Made by a program: the position numbers and the translations under genes | The notes under the pieces: generated by a model | Databases searched by the model: none | Told to the model about the DNA's origin: nothing | Seen by the model: only the letters and a program-made list of their open reading frames with translations | Assembly: GCA_913063125.1 (NCBI GenBank) | Contig: CAJXZM010000036.1 | Location: 1 to 43,363 of the forward strand | Origin: an uncultured Gammaproteobacteria bacterium | GTDB lineage: Bacteria > Pseudomonadota > Gammaproteobacteria > Pseudomonadales > Ketobacteraceae | Length of the DNA: 43,363 nt | Reading direction: 5' to 3' | Part shown: one piece after another, positions 15,790 through 24,306 of the stretch | How positions within the stretch are numbered: position 1 is the first letter of the stretch | How the letters are laid out: each line of letters opens with the position of its first letter

Positions 15790-17523
15790 TTACACGGAAT
15801 AACCAAACTGTTCGACATAAGACTGAACAATAGGCATATATGGTTTTAAGTAATTTTCATAATGTTTCCATTTCCCGTCTGAAGATTGATATATAGGTTT
15901 TCTAACCTGATCAAACGAGGGGGTTAATATCCGTAAAGATTTGGCATGTTCGTAAAACCCCTCATAACTCTCAGTAGGCGTTACACCAAGAAAATCAAAA
16001 ACAGCATTTATTACGTTATCATAATCCGAAATAAGCTCCTCATATTTTACAATATGCATATTCAAATCGAAATGCTCTCTGTAAGTAGAAAAAAGATCAA
16101 AAACTTGTTTATAGCGCTGAAAACACTGCTCAATAGTCAAAAGATGATTCATTTCTCGATTATTAACAAAGTGCTGCTGAAAATTACTAAGGCAAACATC
16201 CAATGGGTGCCTTAAAGAAAAGATAAACTTAGCTTCAGGAAAAAGAGAAAGAATGAGTGGAATATGTATCATATTCAACGGCATTTTGTCGATTAGAATA
16301 GTACCTGCATTAAGCTTACCAACAACACTAGCTACATATAGAGAATACACGCTTCTAAGATGGCTTAAGTCACCAGGTGATATTTTCTCTAGATCATTGG
16401 GGTACCGTAATTTTAAATCATTAACTATCGCTGCCTCTACCTGACCCAATGATTCCCCCTCGCTGACAGTGACAATATTCTCTTGCGTATCAAGAATAGT
16501 ATCAAGAAGGGTTGTTCCTGACCGAGGAAAGCCAATCATAAATACTGGCTGGTAGACACACTGAGAATTTTCATTTACAGGAAGCTGAAAAACATTAAAT
16601 TGTTGATACTTCTTTACCACATCAGCCACTCCCACCTCTAGCATTCTTTTTTTCAAAGCGCCCAAGTTAGTATAATCAGACCAAGCTTCATCATAAAACC
16701 CCTGTTCGTCAAAGAGCTTTGCTCTTGCAGCATATAAATCCAATTTGATATTAACATGTAAATCAGGATTACTAAGCAGGCTTTCCGGCACTAAAATCAA
16801 TGGGTATTCATCGGTTTTTGTATACACATTGATTAGCGCTTTTTGTGCATCTAACCCGGGACGAACCCCTAGTAAAAGTTCAGCTTTTCTAATCACCTGT
16901 AGTGCATCAGCAAACATTTTTGCATGAATCAAATAAGATAAAGTAACACTTAAATCTACCCCATCACTTTCTGAGAATTGTTCCCTAGACAGGTAATAGC
17001 CTTTTAATGCATCAATGCTTTCTTTCGCAGCAACAGTCTCTTTTTTGAGATCTGCGCACTTAACAAGTAACAAGTGCGCTTTCACAAAATAATTCTCAAG
17101 TTCGACAAGCTGATTTGCTGCTGCTACTGCATCGTCCAAACGCGCCATTTTGCAATACAACTGAGCCAAGCAATAAATAGTTTCTGCATTATCCAAACTC
17201 GCATCAACTGCCAGACTTTTCTCGAAACAGGTTGCCGCCTCGCCATCCATAAGCCGAGCCCTATAAGATTTTCCAAGCCTCTCATAAGCCGTTGTTTTCT
17301 GAAAGGTGTTTTGTGATAATTTTAAGGCACGAACATAAGCATTACAGGCCTTTTGATACTTACCAAGATGGTAAGAAATTGCACCTTCAAACTCAAGCGA
17401 CTGAAATGTGTGCATTGAACTTTGCTTATTAAGCTTCCTAACTAATGATAAAGCGCGAACTGAATTCCCGCTGTTAAACGCATCAAATGCCTTCTGTAGA
17501 TAGTTGACTTTTACTGTTGTCAT
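15790..17523 (-). CDS. TPR-sulfotransferase, copy 1
   Basis: The 577-residue product has tetratricopeptide-like helical repeats over residues about 5-300, then a sulfotransferase domain. VFMIGFPRSGTTLLDTIL at about 326-343 is the PAPS loop and FIFSLRHPLDVCLSNFQQHF near 430 supplies the 3'-phosphate Arg/Ser. The helical repeats probably bind a protein partner or the glycan carrier. It is a clear paralogue of the next gene, with matching architecture, length and long shared stretches such as LGKYxKAC and QTxE(N/T)I. It sits between the Wzm and Wzt genes, so it should act on the exported polysaccharide at the cytoplasmic face. No clear Shine-Dalgarno sequence precedes its ATG. Confidence 0.88.
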   Translation of the reverse strand: MTTVKVNYLQKAFDAFNSGNSVRALSLVRKLNKQSSMHTFQSLEFEGAISYHLGKYQKACNAYVRALKLSQNTFQKTTAYERLGKSYRARLMDGEAATCFEKSLAVDASLDNAETIYCLAQLYCKMARLDDAVAAANQLVELENYFVKAHLLLVKCADLKKETVAAKESIDALKGYYLSREQFSESDGVDLSVTLSYLIHAKMFADALQVIRKAELLLGVRPGLDAQKALINVYTKTDEYPLILVPESLLSNPDLHVNIKLDLYAARAKLFDEQGFYDEAWSDYTNLGALKKRMLEVGVADVVKKYQQFNVFQLPVNENSQCVYQPVFMIGFPRSGTTLLDTILDTQENIVTVSEGESLGQVEAAIVNDLKLRYPNDLEKISPGDLSHLRSVYSLYVASVVGKLNAGTILIDKMPLNMIHIPLILSLFPEAKFIFSLRHPLDVCLSNFQQHFVNNREMNHLLTIEQCFQRYKQVFDLFSTYREHFDLNMHIVKYEELISDYDNVINAVFDFLGVTPTESYEGFYEHAKSLRILTPSFDQVRKPIYQSSDGKWKHYENYLKPYMPIVQSYVEQFGYSV

Positions 17524-17603
17524 TTGGGGTGCTTCACTTTATGGTTGACTCAATTAACGTTACCGTGCGTACATTATTATCACGCATTTCAATACCTGAC
17601 CCT

Positions 17604-19334
17604 CTAGGCCTCATACCCAAACTGATCAATATAAGCCTGAACCAAGGGAACGTATGGCTTCAAGTATTTTCCATAATGCTTCCACTTTTCTTTAGAGGAT
17701 TGATATATAGGCTGCCTTACTTGATTAGCCGACGGTGTCGCTATTCTTAAGTTTTTAGCGTGAAGGTGGAAAGATTTATACGCATCAGTAGCTTCAATCT
17801 TAAGAAAATCAAAGATCGCCATAACCTCTTCGTCGTAATGCGAAACTAGATTTTCATACCTCACTGTATACATCTGAAAATCAAAACGTTCCTGAAACAC
17901 CGAAAACAAATCAAACACCTGCTTATACCGCTCGAAACACTTATCTATAGTTAAAAGTCGATTCATTTCAGGGCTGTCTGAGAAATGCTGTTGAAAGCTA
18001 CTCAAGCAAACATCCAATGGATGCCTAAGACAAAAAAGGAATTTCGCTGTAGGAAAAAGTGAGATAATTAACGGAATATGAATCATATTGAGTGGCATTT
18101 TATCCACAACTAAATCCGATTCTTCCACATCACCAATCAAACAATTAACATGCCGAGCATAAACCCCTCGAAGACAATTCAGCTCATCGATCGATATCGA
18201 CTCTAAATCACTTGGGTAACGCAACTTTAAATCATAGACAAATGACTTAACTACCTGGGCCAAAGATTCTGTTTCACTAAGCGTTCTTATCGTTTCTTGT
18301 GTATCAAGAATAGTATCAAGAAGGGTCGTTCCTGAACGAGGAAACCCGACTAGAAACACAGGCTTATAGCCTGGGCTATAACCTTTATCGGCAGATAATG
18401 TCGCTACATTCGCTTTCTGATAGGTTTTAACCATGTCGACATACCTATTATCACTCAACGTAGCCTTTTTCAGTAAACCAAGGCTTGTAAAATCAGCCCA
18501 TGCTGAATCATAGTCCCCCTGCCTATCGAACAGTTTAGCTCGGGCAAAATACAGGTCTAATTTAATACTTGGAATCAGATTAATATTTTTTAATAATGAA
18601 TTAGGGATATATTCAACCGGCGAAGCATCTGGGTGCGCTTTAGCCTCAATTAATGCTTTGTACGCATCCAATCCTTGGCAAGCACCAAGTAATAACTCAG
18701 CCTTCAAAATCAACTTTTCTGCCTCAACTAACTTCTCAGAATTAATCAAATGGGGCAAAAAATTACTCACATCGACTCCATCTTCTTGGGTTAAATGATC
18801 CTTAACCAGAAAGAAGTCTATTACAGCAGATAAACTTTGCTCTGCCGCAAGTGTATCTTTTTTTAAGTCAGCACATTTGATGATAATAACTTGAGCTTTC
18901 ACAAAATAGGCCTCGAATTGCAAAAGCTGCAAAGCTAATTCTTTCGCTCGGTCTAACTGCACGCCCCCCAAACACAGTTGGGACAAACAAAAAACAGACT
19001 CCACATTATCTATACATGCATCAATTTGAATACCCTTTTCGAAACTATCTTTAGCATCCTGATCCATCCCTAGTGCCAAGTAAGATTTTCCGAGCCTTTC
19101 ATAGGCTGTAATTTTCTGGAAATCCGTTTCAGCTAACCTAAGAGCAACCACATATACATCACACGCTTTTTTATATTTACCTAACAAATAAGATAATGCA
19201 CCTTCAAACTCCAAGCTCGTAAATGTTTGCTTTAGTTTATTCTTATTTAATCGTTTAACTAATGACAGTGCTCTCACTGGATCACCCCCATTAAAGGCAT
19301 CAAATGCATCCTGAACGTATTCTATATTTTTCAT
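17604..19334 (-). CDS. TPR-sulfotransferase, copy 2
   Basis: The 576-residue product is built like copy 1: TPR-like repeats to about residue 300, the PAPS loop VFLVGFPRSGTTLLDT from about 325, and FLFCLRHPLDVCLSSFQQHF near 428. The two copies appear more than half identical by eye along their length and arose by tandem duplication. Both keep the binding motifs, so both are probably active, possibly on different sugar positions. An 80-base gap separates them, and the gene lies 105 bases after wzm. Confidence 0.88.
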   Translation of the reverse strand: MKNIEYVQDAFDAFNGGDPVRALSLVKRLNKNKLKQTFTSLEFEGALSYLLGKYKKACDVYVVALRLAETDFQKITAYERLGKSYLALGMDQDAKDSFEKGIQIDACIDNVESVFCLSQLCLGGVQLDRAKELALQLLQFEAYFVKAQVIIIKCADLKKDTLAAEQSLSAVIDFFLVKDHLTQEDGVDVSNFLPHLINSEKLVEAEKLILKAELLLGACQGLDAYKALIEAKAHPDASPVEYIPNSLLKNINLIPSIKLDLYFARAKLFDRQGDYDSAWADFTSLGLLKKATLSDNRYVDMVKTYQKANVATLSADKGYSPGYKPVFLVGFPRSGTTLLDTILDTQETIRTLSETESLAQVVKSFVYDLKLRYPSDLESISIDELNCLRGVYARHVNCLIGDVEESDLVVDKMPLNMIHIPLIISLFPTAKFLFCLRHPLDVCLSSFQQHFSDSPEMNRLLTIDKCFERYKQVFDLFSVFQERFDFQMYTVRYENLVSHYDEEVMAIFDFLKIEATDAYKSFHLHAKNLRIATPSANQVRQPIYQSSKEKWKHYGKYLKPYVPLVQAYIDQFGYEA

Positions 19335-19439
19335 AGCCTTTTTAATCTCGTATCAAAGAAGGTAACATTAAGTAACTAACACAAACCTTTCTTTTGAAAA
19401 AAACATCATTTCAATTCAACATACCAAACAAACACATTT

Positions 19440-20234
19440 CTACAACACATCCGAAAAACCACTTCGGGATTTTTGAAACAACGCATAACCAACAACAGCC
19501 ATTACACACGCAACAACACTAAACACAGCCAAAGACAGGAAATCTGGTAGTTCTCCGTACAACAGAACCGCTCGACTAGCCTCAACGGGAAACGCTATGG
19601 GATTTAACAAAATAACTTGCTGCAATGAAGCGGGGAGCACATCAATAGAATAAAAAACGGGACTCAAGAACATTAGCAAGGTCACCAACGTCCCCATCAC
19701 TTGCTGGATATCTCGAATATATACACCCACTGCACTCAACACCCATGAGAATCCCAATAACAGCACAAAATAGGGCAACAAAATCAGGGGCAACAACAAT
19801 GCAGTTACTGGGATAGCGTGTAAATCAATAAGAACAAAAGCTAATAACAAACCAAAAGCCACCAGTGAATTAAACACCGCCCCCAGCAATGTTACCCAGG
19901 GCAATATTTCTAAGGGAAACACCACTTTTTTAACAAAGTTGGCATTATCTAACATTAGCCTAGGTGAGCGATTAAAAACATCAGCCAACACACCATGAAT
20001 AGTTAACCCCAAAAACAAATTCATTGAAAAGCTAACCGTCTCACCACTCGCTCCTGATTCACCCCAACGCGCATTAAACACAAACTGAAAGACAAACGTA
20101 TACATAACCAACATCAACAAAGGTGTGACAACGGACCAAACAACGCCCATCAAGGAACCTTTGTAACGAGCTCGAATATCACGCATCACCAATTGCTTAA
20201 CAAGAGACCTGTGCCTCCAAAAAGACTTCACCAT
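19440..20234 (-). CDS. wzm: O-antigen ABC exporter permease
   Basis: This 264-residue ABC-2 permease has the family opening (VKQLVMRDIRARYKGSLMG, then VWSVVTPLLMLVMY), six predicted membrane segments and the C-terminal NPIAFPVEASRAVLLYGELP region. With Wzt it forms the channel moving undecaprenyl-linked polysaccharide to the periplasm, where it would be ligated to lipid A-core. The length is normal for Wzm. It lies 61 bases after the TPR-methyltransferase gene. Confidence 0.92.
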   Translation of the reverse strand: MVKSFWRHRSLVKQLVMRDIRARYKGSLMGVVWSVVTPLLMLVMYTFVFQFVFNARWGESGASGETVSFSMNLFLGLTIHGVLADVFNRSPRLMLDNANFVKKVVFPLEILPWVTLLGAVFNSLVAFGLLLAFVLIDLHAIPVTALLLPLILLPYFVLLLGFSWVLSAVGVYIRDIQQVMGTLVTLLMFLSPVFYSIDVLPASLQQVILLNPIAFPVEASRAVLLYGELPDFLSLAVFSVVACVMAVVGYALFQKSRSGFSDVL

Positions 20235-20295
20235 AATAACGACATACTCAACAATTTACTCTACTCCATTTAATTGACTGCATAACGACGACAAA

Positions 20296-22353
20296 TCAAC
20301 GCTTTTTTCTTACCCAAAACTGATACATTTGAGAGAATGTTCTAGGATTTTTCGTTTCAAACTCAGCCCAACTCTCTAGGCAAGCCGCCTTTTTATCCTC
20401 TGGAAACTCACGCAAATACTCTCGCTTAATCGCACCATCTATCACTATCCCGGAAAGCTCCAGCCCTAATTCATCCAATATATCGGAAATCATCCCCCAT
20501 GAATAACGATGTTCTTGCACATGAAAAATCAAATCACGAATCGCCGAAAATGAATAATAATCCGCACCACCTGTCAACAGTCGTTCAGCCCACACATCAT
20601 TTCCTGCTTTTTCTCGAATGGCCTGTCGGCAGACCTGCATACCCTCTGATGTCGGTGAATAACCTTGCTCTTGGATGAACTTACGCGCTTCCACGACATG
20701 CTCCCGGGCAAGCTCACTATACAGGGCTATCTTCATATAACCATCGTCTTTAAGCAATCCCGCCAACACCCCCCAACCTTTAACGGGGTTCTCCATATGA
20801 TGCAAAACACCAACACTCTCAATGACATCAAACGTTTTATCTATCTTATGCAATTCAAGAATATCAGATTGTAAAAATGCAATATTTTTCACTTTCATCT
20901 CGTCCGCTTTTCTTTTTGCATAACACAGACTAGACAAACTGATATCTACCGCCAACACAGAAGAGCCTATGTACTGTAAAGCACAACTAATAGGATGAGC
21001 ACCTGTACCACACCCAGCCACTAACACTTCCGGTTTTGCTGAAATCGACTCAGCCTGCAACAGTGAAGGGTAAACTTGTGAAGCGATAAACTGCTGGACT
21101 GGTGTAGGCCTGTGATGATAAACCCCAATCCATCGAGGGTAAGGGTTCTCTTCGTATTGTTCTCTCACGTGTTTTGTCGTTTCGTCCGAAATTTCAGACA
21201 GCACGTCAATGCTAGCAACTAGCGCTCGCTCAATAGCAGGGTTTTCGACTTGAAGCTGAACAACCTGTTTAAACCCCTTATCTAAGGCAGCTTCACACTC
21301 AGATATGCGTTTTACAATAGCCGGACATTCAATTAAAGAGCTATAGCAACCCAGTAGCGCCGAATTAAGTTGCCATTCAACATCACCTGGGTCACAACCT
21401 TCAATCAAATCGTACAAAGCACCTCTTTTTTCAAGATCCACTGGCCCTTGTGAAAAAATATATTCATTCCAAAAACACTGATTGGCCAACGCATAAATGC
21501 ACTGAGAATATTGTTTTATGTTGCTGCCACCTGATGACTCAACAGCTAAACAAAGAAACTCTCCTCTCAACAACGTTAAGAAATCTTCTATCTGGGCATT
21601 TGCTACGACCGTTTTGGTAAGTAACGACAAAAACAATTCATCCTGCAGCAGGTTTTGAAGATCTACGCTATCTTTTAAGAAATTAGCTCTACCACCTTCC
21701 AGGCTGACAAAGCATTCCACTGCGGCGCGCGTTTCTTCATTTAACAACAAACCAACGGCAATATTAAAGAGATCCTGATGCAGTACATCGTCGCGCGAAA
21801 GGCATAACAAAATAAGCTGCCTAAACAAAGGCGATGACTGAAAGGCTTTATTAGTTATCGCTTGCCCTCTTACTAACATACAAAAAGGACTATAGAATGT
21901 CGCATTTTCTGGATTCAACAAAATAGCCTGCCCATAACAACCTAAAGCCAGGCTTTCCTCGCTGGATGCAACATAAGCTAAGCCCATATTAAAATGCGCT
22001 TCGCTATAACTTGGGTTTATCTTAATTGCCGTTTGATAACACTCCAGCGCCTTTTTCAAATCACCTCGGTGCCGATACTCAATTCCAAGGTTACAATAAG
22101 CATTCGCCAGATCCTTAAGCGCACTGGCGTTGTCAGGGGCTACACGTAAAGACTTCCCAATTAGAATAGCACCTTTCTCAAACTTCCCTTGCTTAACGGC
22201 AATAATACCCAGCAAATGGTTCGCTTCCGGCTCATCCGGGTTTACAAGCAAGCTTTGTTGGCACAATCTACTAGCTTCAAGCGTATCGCCCTTATTAAAG
22301 TATTTGTACGCTAAACGTGTTTTCTTTGTGCCTACTTTATTCTTTTTTAGCAT
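20296..22353 (-). CDS. TPR protein with SAM methyltransferase domain
   Basis: From the ATG at 22353 the product has about 685 residues. TPR repeats occupy about 10-170 (ALKDLANAYCNLGIEYRHRG, SYSEAHFNMGLAYVASSEES). A linker of about 230 residues follows, then a class I methyltransferase from about 430 with motif I VLVAGCGTGAHP and VIESVGVLHHMENP. It may methylate the glycan or its end group; terminal methylation is a known stop signal for ABC-exported O-antigens read by Wzt, which fits this context. The start is ambiguous. ATG at 22407 overlaps the preceding stop (TGATG) but has no Shine-Dalgarno sequence; ATG at 22353 has AAGG 7 bases upstream and yields a more TPR-like N-terminus. Confidence 0.82.
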   Translation of the reverse strand: MLKKNKVGTKKTRLAYKYFNKGDTLEASRLCQQSLLVNPDEPEANHLLGIIAVKQGKFEKGAILIGKSLRVAPDNASALKDLANAYCNLGIEYRHRGDLKKALECYQTAIKINPSYSEAHFNMGLAYVASSEESLALGCYGQAILLNPENATFYSPFCMLVRGQAITNKAFQSSPLFRQLILLCLSRDDVLHQDLFNIAVGLLLNEETRAAVECFVSLEGGRANFLKDSVDLQNLLQDELFLSLLTKTVVANAQIEDFLTLLRGEFLCLAVESSGGSNIKQYSQCIYALANQCFWNEYIFSQGPVDLEKRGALYDLIEGCDPGDVEWQLNSALLGCYSSLIECPAIVKRISECEAALDKGFKQVVQLQVENPAIERALVASIDVLSEISDETTKHVREQYEENPYPRWIGVYHHRPTPVQQFIASQVYPSLLQAESISAKPEVLVAGCGTGAHPISCALQYIGSSVLAVDISLSSLCYAKRKADEMKVKNIAFLQSDILELHKIDKTFDVIESVGVLHHMENPVKGWGVLAGLLKDDGYMKIALYSELAREHVVEARKFIQEQGYSPTSEGMQVCRQAIREKAGNDVWAERLLTGGADYYSFSAIRDLIFHVQEHRYSWGMISDILDELGLELSGIVIDGAIKREYLREFPEDKKAACLESWAEFETKNPRTFSQMYQFWVRKKR

Positions 22354-22406
22354 GCATGGCCTTTTACTTAATTTTGTTTTATGTGTAAACCCAAGGAAGG
22401 TGCACA

Positions 22407-23234
22407 TCAATAACCAGCTAAAACATTCGCTACTTCATATATAGAATAAAAGAGATTGCTACTGTGTGAGTTTTCAGCAGCTAACCGCTCATAAACACGC
22501 ATCATAAATTCACGCTCATACACCGCATTGTTATTTCGACTAACTAATGTTTTTTTAAAGTTAAGAGCCCCCGAATTAATAACGGATAAAGCCTGACCAT
22601 TAGAGGCTATAATATCCTCGTATCGAATAATATTACCTGCCCCCAACACGCGCCAATATTGTTCATAATACCAATCAAGCAAAACCAATTGTCGATCAAG
22701 ATCATCAAACGCCTCATCCAAGCGATGCTCAAGTGCACAATCAAACGCCTCGGCCATCGGTGCTCGGCCACGTGACAGCGGATGGTCTAATGTATTCCAG
22801 GATGCAATAACAGACAAAGGATTCCTAACAATAGCAAAACATTGAAATGCATTGACTAATTCAGGTAGTAGAGCTGAAAAAGCATTAGGATGCTTAATAA
22901 CCAGATCAAAACCATTCTTCAAAGGCTTATCTATCTCAATAACACCCTTGCCTATTAGTGATGCTTTACGCTTTCCACTGCCACCTTTGCTGAAGGTATT
23001 AGTGCCACTGCCCTCCACCCGATTGGCCACAACCCATCCATTTTCGTGCACATCATGACGTATTGACCCACAATACGTATTAATAAACTCGGCGCGCGCA
23101 TCCAAGGTTGTATTCGACATTAACGCATTCATATCCATCGGCTCAACCAGTGCCAGCAGATTAGGCAGCTGATTAAGCAAATGGCAGGCTAGCGTTGTAC
23201 CTGACCGGGGTATTCCCGCTAAAATAATATTCAT
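22407..23234 (-). CDS. Sulfotransferase
   Basis: The 275-residue product starts directly with the PAPS loop MNIILAGIPRSGTTLACHLL. It carries CFAIVRNPLSVIASWNT near residue 145, the 3'-phosphate site, and an acidic stretch around IIRYEDI, common in the family. The start at 23234 overlaps the upstream gene by four bases (ATGA), giving tight coupling. It is one of four PAPS-type sulfotransferases in this operon. Its substrate is probably the exported polysaccharide. Confidence 0.87.
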   Translation of the reverse strand: MNIILAGIPRSGTTLACHLLNQLPNLLALVEPMDMNALMSNTTLDARAEFINTYCGSIRHDVHENGWVVANRVEGSGTNTFSKGGSGKRKASLIGKGVIEIDKPLKNGFDLVIKHPNAFSALLPELVNAFQCFAIVRNPLSVIASWNTLDHPLSRGRAPMAEAFDCALEHRLDEAFDDLDRQLVLLDWYYEQYWRVLGAGNIIRYEDIIASNGQALSVINSGALNFKKTLVSRNNNAVYEREFMMRVYERLAAENSHSSNLFYSIYEVANVLAGY

Positions 23235-24202
23235 ACTCTCAACCAAAGGCGATAGGCATCATCCAGAATCGCCAAAAAACGCTCCCGTTCGTTCTCTAAA
23301 GTATACCGCTTTGACATATCAAAAGCTCTCGATCGAATGGCGCTTATTTCATCTTCAGGCATGACAACAAGCTTATTAATAGAGGATATATAACCTTCAA
23401 TATTGTGCTCAGGAATTAACGCTGAACTCTCATGACAAAAACTCCTATTTCCCACACAATCAGGACACATTACTAAACAATAGCGAGCCATAGCCTCCAA
23501 TGCTGGTAAATAAAAACCCTCTTCACTTAAAGGGAAACACACAACCACACCTGCTCTCCCCAGCTTATTCAAAAACAAGGGTTGCGACACTGGCTCTATA
23601 AGTAATTCAACCTGGATGCCCAGCGATACTAAATACGATGACACTTGGCTTGCTAGTACCGGGTTCTTGATACCCACTAACAACCATCGCTGATTCTGAA
23701 TTGGCGTACACAGCTGCTGTTTTTCTACTAACTCAATGCTGGAAACGGCCTTAATGCCATTATTTAACGCGAAGATTGGCCCATTAATTCGCTCTGTTAC
23801 TTCAACCGCCGCTTTAACCTCTTCACTGACACAAATTCTAATGGCATCACGCGATAAATATTGAAAAAGTATCTGTTCGGGATCTGCATGCCGTAGGCCC
23901 TGTATTAAATTAATGACTGGCACAGCAGAAGGAACATCACAAAAATCAAAATACACCCAATCCATACCGGCAACAAAAACGACATCGCCCTTTTCTACAC
24001 GCCACCGCTCTACGCAATGACTTTCATGCTCAGACCAAAATAAATCTTGCTGACTATCTTCAGACAAAACAAAACGAGGCTGCCAATTAGCGGAAGATGT
24101 TACATGCCCCAGGTACTGAGAGAACTTAATATGCCCGCCAGTCTGCCCCTGGTAATTTCGATAAAACCACACATTCCTTTGCCTATAACTCTCTTTATTC
24201 AT
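23231..24202 (-). CDS. GT-B-like glycosyltransferase, family uncertain
   Basis: The 323-residue product starts with NVWFYRNYQGQTGGHIKFSQ, like the GG-loop region of family 4 glycosyltransferases. Near residue 210-250 it has VVVCFPLSEEGFYLPALEAMA, which resembles the donor-binding EGF-LxxLEAMA motif of that fold. It is shorter than most family 4 enzymes and its first Rossmann domain is not well conserved, so activity is inferred. It is the first gene of the - strand polysaccharide operon and begins only 36 bases past the terminator of the surface-protein gene. Confidence 0.75.
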   Translation of the reverse strand: MNKESYRQRNVWFYRNYQGQTGGHIKFSQYLGHVTSSANWQPRFVLSEDSQQDLFWSEHESHCVERWRVEKGDVVFVAGMDWVYFDFCDVPSAVPVINLIQGLRHADPEQILFQYLSRDAIRICVSEEVKAAVEVTERINGPIFALNNGIKAVSSIELVEKQQLCTPIQNQRWLLVGIKNPVLASQVSSYLVSLGIQVELLIEPVSQPLFLNKLGRAGVVVCFPLSEEGFYLPALEAMARYCLVMCPDCVGNRSFCHESSALIPEHNIEGYISSINKLVVMPEDEISAIRSRAFDMSKRYTLENERERFLAILDDAYRLWLRV

Positions 24203-24235
24203 ACTTATCTGTGTTCTTTAATGCATAATTTACAA

Positions 24236-24266
24236 ACAAAAAAAGGGCGACTTTCGTCGCCCTTCT
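24236..24266 (-). terminator. Strong intrinsic terminator of the surface-protein gene
   Basis: On the - strand a GGGCGAC/GTCGCCC stem (9 bp counting flanking A-T pairs) with a GAAA loop at 24245-24262 is followed by seven T. It is the cleanest terminator in the window. It lies between the surface-protein gene and the polysaccharide operon read in the same direction. Confidence 0.93.
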
Positions 24267-24306
24267 TCTAATTGACTATATCGTCAACTCAAGTATTAAC
24301 AGTAAC

